The notes beneath the pieces are model-generated. The model made no database searches, was not told the DNA's origin, and saw nothing but the letters and a program-made list of their open reading frames with translations. From positions 1 through 64,000 of the forward strand of contig JBBRCE010000017.1 in assembly GCA_038205115.1 (NCBI GenBank): a stretch of DNA of 64,000 bases, in the 5' to 3' direction. Each line of letters begins with the position of its first letter. Within the stretch, counting starts at the first letter, position 1. Below, one piece after another: positions 61,896 through 64,000 of this stretch. Source of the DNA: JBBRCE01 sp038205115. Its GTDB lineage: Bacteria; Planctomycetota; Planctomycetia; Pirellulales; JBBRCE01. Made by a program: the position numbers and the translations under genes.

Positions 61896-63377
61896 ATGCC
61901 TGATTTTGCTTACACCGCTCGCGACACTGCCGGCAAAAAAGTGACGGGAGTCATCTCGGCCGCTACGCGCCGCGATGCGCTCACGCAGCTTGAAAAGCGC
62001 GCGCTGTTTCCGGTGCAGGTGGACCAAGCGCAGTCCGGGCGGGCGGGCGGCATGTTTGCGTTTGGCCGCCGCGTCGCAAAGCCTGCCGCCAAGAAACCGG
62101 CGCGCATCGCCAGCGAAACCAGCGGCAACGCCAAAACCAGCGGCAACGCCAAAACCAACGGCAACGCCAAAACCAACGGCAACGTCAAAACCAACGGCAG
62201 CGTCAAGGCGTACTCCAACGGTAAATCGTTGGCAACCGCGACCAACGGCAAGGCGATCTCCAAGCCGTTTAGCTCCAAAGAAAAAGCCATCGCGGCCAAT
62301 CTGTCGTCGGGCGCCACCGCGCCGCGGCGTCGCGGGCGCCGGATCAACGCGCAGTTGCTGGCCAACACCTACGCGCAACTCGCCGCGCTGTTGCGTAGTG
62401 GCGTGCCGCTGTTGAGATCGCTGCGAGTGCTCAAAGAGCAGACGTCCAACGCCGCCTTGGCCGATGTGATGGACCAGGTCTACGCCCAAGTCGAAGATGG
62501 CACGACGCTGGCCGAAGCCATGGCCCGGCACCCGAAAGTTTTCAGCGAAATGGCCATCAGCATGGTCCGCGCCGGCGGCGAAGGCGGCTTCATGGAAGAC
62601 GCTTTGACGCGCGTGGCCGACTTCACCGAAAAACAAGAAGACATGAAGGGGCGTACGGCCGGCGCCCTGGCTTATCCGATGTTTCTGGGCGTTGTTGGCA
62701 CGGCCGTGGTCACAATTTTAGTTGTGTTCTTCGTGCCTAAGTTCGAAGAAATGTTCGCTCGACTGCGAGAAAAAGGCGAACTGCCCATGATTACCGAACT
62801 GCTTCTCGGTCTGAGTCATTTTCTGGGCAGTTGGGGTTGGATTGTGCTCGTGGGCATGATTGTCGGTGGCTGGGTGATCATCAAAAAGCTACAAACCGAA
62901 GAAGGCAAATTCCTCCGCGATCGGATTCAGTTGAAGTTGCCTGGCGTGGGGCCAATTTTTAAAAGCCTGGCGGTTTCGCGGTTTTGTCGCGTGCTGGGCA
63001 CTTTGCTCCACAATGGCGTACCAATTTTGCGATCGCTGGAAATTAGCAGCTTCAGTGCGGGCAACCGCGTGCTGGCGGGTGCCATTAACCGGGCCAGCGA
63101 AAACATTTCGGCCGGCGAATCGCTCGCGGCGCCGCTAGCAGCCAGCGGTCATTTTCCGCGAACGGTCGTCGAAATGATTGCCGTGGCCGAAGAATCGAAC
63201 AGTCTGGAAACCGTTTTAACGGATATTGCCGACAATTTAGATAAACGCACTTGGCGGCAATTGGATTTATTTGTCCGTTTGCTGGAACCTGCGATGCTTT
63301 TGGTCATGGCCGTGGTTGTATTATTTGTGGTGATTGCACTGTTGTTACCCGTTTTGAAGATGAGCATGACAATTTAA
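61896..63377 (+). CDS. gspF: Type II secretion inner-membrane protein GspF
   Basis: GspF is the polytopic inner-membrane platform protein that couples the ATPase to pseudopilus assembly. The 493 residues are longer than the usual 400 or so. The N-terminal FAYTARDTAGKKVTGVI segment is separated from the core by an extra Ala/Asn/Thr/Lys-rich linker of about 90 residues, which includes a tandem repeat at 62115-62216. The core keeps the two cytoplasmic domains (LLANTYAQLAALLRSGVPLL and FCRVLGTLLHNGVPILRSL) and three transmembrane segments. Confidence 0.93.
   Translation: MPDFAYTARDTAGKKVTGVISAATRRDALTQLEKRALFPVQVDQAQSGRAGGMFAFGRRVAKPAAKKPARIASETSGNAKTSGNAKTNGNAKTNGNVKTNGSVKAYSNGKSLATATNGKAISKPFSSKEKAIAANLSSGATAPRRRGRRINAQLLANTYAQLAALLRSGVPLLRSLRVLKEQTSNAALADVMDQVYAQVEDGTTLAEAMARHPKVFSEMAISMVRAGGEGGFMEDALTRVADFTEKQEDMKGRTAGALAYPMFLGVVGTAVVTILVVFFVPKFEEMFARLREKGELPMITELLLGLSHFLGSWGWIVLVGMIVGGWVIIKKLQTEEGKFLRDRIQLKLPGVGPIFKSLAVSRFCRVLGTLLHNGVPILRSLEISSFSAGNRVLAGAINRASENISAGESLAAPLAASGHFPRTVVEMIAVAEESNSLETVLTDIADNLDKRTWRQLDLFVRLLEPAMLLVMAVVVLFVVIALLLPVLKMSMTI
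62115..62216 (+). repeat. 18-base tandem repeat encoding NAKTNG
   Basis: Units begin at 62127, 62145, 62163, 62181 and 62199 with an 18-base period (AACGCCAAAACCAACGGC and variants), preceded by a half unit at 62115. They encode NAKTSG, NAKTNG, NAKTNG, NVKTNG and SVKAYS. The repeat lies within the gspF linker. Confidence 0.9.
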
Positions 63378-63445
63378 TCGCGCAGCATGGGCCTGCCCAA
63401 CCGCTGGACGCTGTCACTTTTGCCGATTGTTAAGGAGTTTTTGAG

Positions 63446-63832
63446 ATGTCACGCACGCGTAGCCGCCGTCGCGGTTTTACTTTGATGGAAGTGTTGCTGG
63501 TGTTGGTGATCCTGGTGGTGCTAGGATCGTTGAGCGTCAGCATTTTGACCGGCACGCGCAAGCGGGCCAATATCAACGCCGCCAAATCGCAAGTCACGCT
63601 GCTCAAGTCGCCCATCGACTTGTATTTCAGCAACACGGGGCAGTATCCGCCTACGCTGGAAGCCCTCTATCAGGGTTTGCAAGATCCGTATTGCGATCCA
63701 GTCCCGCTGGATCCCTGGGGTGGCCAATACAAAATTACCGCGCCAGGCACGCATAATCCCAGCACGTATGACGTTTGGTCGTCGGGGCCAGATGGTCAGG
63801 ACGGTAGCGAAGACGATATCGGCAACTGGTAG
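63446..63832 (+). CDS. gspG: Type II secretion major pseudopilin GspG
   Basis: The 128-residue protein starts MSRTRSRRRG with the prepilin-peptidase site G/FTLME and the following hydrophobic helix VLLVLVILVVLG. The C-terminal half shows the typical DPWGGQYKI and WSSGPDGQDGSEDDIGNW, a calcium-binding loop found in GspG. It is preceded by a perfect AAGGAG Shine-Dalgarno at 63432-63437. It is the third gene of the secretion operon. Confidence 0.95.
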   Translation: MSRTRSRRRGFTLMEVLLVLVILVVLGSLSVSILTGTRKRANINAAKSQVTLLKSPIDLYFSNTGQYPPTLEALYQGLQDPYCDPVPLDPWGGQYKITAPGTHNPSTYDVWSSGPDGQDGSEDDIGNW

Positions 63833-63867
63833 TTGAACGTGCTTCCGGCAGGCGACAATCGAGTTTA

Positions 63868-64000
63868 ATGATGCGGCGATGCCCAACCAACTTGCGTCGT
63901 GTGAATCTTGGCGGCTTCACGCTGCTGGAGATCATGTTGACGTTGGCGGTAATGATGGCAATTGCGGCACTGGGTTGGCCGATTCTGCAAGGCACGTTCG
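63868..64000 (+). CDS. GspH-like minor pseudopilin, cut by the window edge
   Basis: From ATG 63868 the frame runs to the window end without a stop (44 codons). It reads MMRRCPTNLRRVNLGGFTLL, then EIMLTLAVMMAIAALG, with the prepilin-peptidase motif GGFTLLE and a hydrophobic N-terminal helix. This is the start of another pseudopilin, most likely GspH or GspI. Its position right after gspG supports the assignment. No clear Shine-Dalgarno is visible. Confidence 0.75.
   Translation, partial: MMRRCPTNLRRVNLGGFTLLEIMLTLAVMMAIAALGWPILQGTF

Noticed and set aside
1..64000. rRNA, tRNA, transposase, integrase or prophage genes
   Set aside because: I looked for cloverleaf arms with a GTTCRANNC-type T-loop, and for ribosomal, integrase and transposase signatures, and saw none. 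A computational scan such as tRNAscan-SE would be decisive.

Overview
The window reads as a piece of a planctomycete chromosome, most likely from the Pirellulales/Lacipirellulaceae side. The sequence shows protein families that are concentrated in that phylum: a PVC-type haem-binding CxxCH protein, a cytochrome-c/WD40 fusion, a sulfatase with an FGly-type CSPSR motif, a BBP7-like outer-membrane barrel, a W-G-Y/W repeat protein, a DUF1570 protease, EF-hand proteins and a very large polytopic membrane protein. Genes lie on both strands in short operons. I saw no rRNA, tRNA, CRISPR array, transposase, integrase or prophage gene. The placement is inference from gene content.

Layout. 1-7.2 kb: the start of an exported protein (cut by the edge), a D-tagatose/D-psicose 3-epimerase-like enzyme, scpB, an aldo/keto reductase followed by a tandemly duplicated small membrane-protein gene, fumC and a TPR protein. 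7.2-15.3 kb: a stress-type membrane protein, a W-rich surface or periplasmic protein, a Gfo/Idh/MocA oxidoreductase, a DUF255 thioredoxin-fold protein, an AT-rich gap and an orphan NarL-type response regulator. 15.5-24 kb: a fused ABC permease, a DUF1570 protease, an HtrA-like protease, a receiver-like protein, an RRM RNA-binding protein, cdsA and lpdA. 24.2-28.7 kb: aroF (DAHP synthase) behind what looks like a complete aromatic amino acid attenuator, a DUF4019 protein, an M28 peptidase and a squalene-cyclase-fold repeat protein. 28.9-42 kb: a 2028-residue membrane protein, a BBP7-like barrel, transaldolase, a cupin, a pyruvate-decarboxylase-like enzyme, a methyltransferase and a ferritin-like protein. 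42.3-56 kb: the PVC haem protein, a TrhO-RluA fusion, a sulfatase, a NirB-NirD fusion, EF-hand and zinc-ribbon proteins, and the cytochrome/WD40 protein. 56-64 kb: fabI, then moaC, nrdR and a bPH-domain protein, a Spy/CpxP-like protein, and a type II secretion operon (gspE, gspF, gspG, and a gspH-like pseudopilin cut by the edge).

How the genes fit together. Most are single housekeeping or envelope functions rather than one pathway. Central metabolism (fumC, tal, lpdA, aroF), lipid synthesis (cdsA, fabI), cofactor and nitrogen metabolism (moaC, nirBD) and envelope proteolysis (HtrA-like, DUF1570) are represented. The type II secretion genes would export proteins of the kind seen here (sulfatase, cytochrome and EF-hand proteins).

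The most notable regulatory element is at 24264-24402. A 25-codon reading frame containing Phe-Trp-Phe-Ser-Phe and a terminal Tyr is followed by mutually exclusive hairpins. The last of these is an intrinsic terminator 88 bases before aroF. This is the architecture of ribosome-mediated attenuation. It is the best candidate for an undescribed system in the window.
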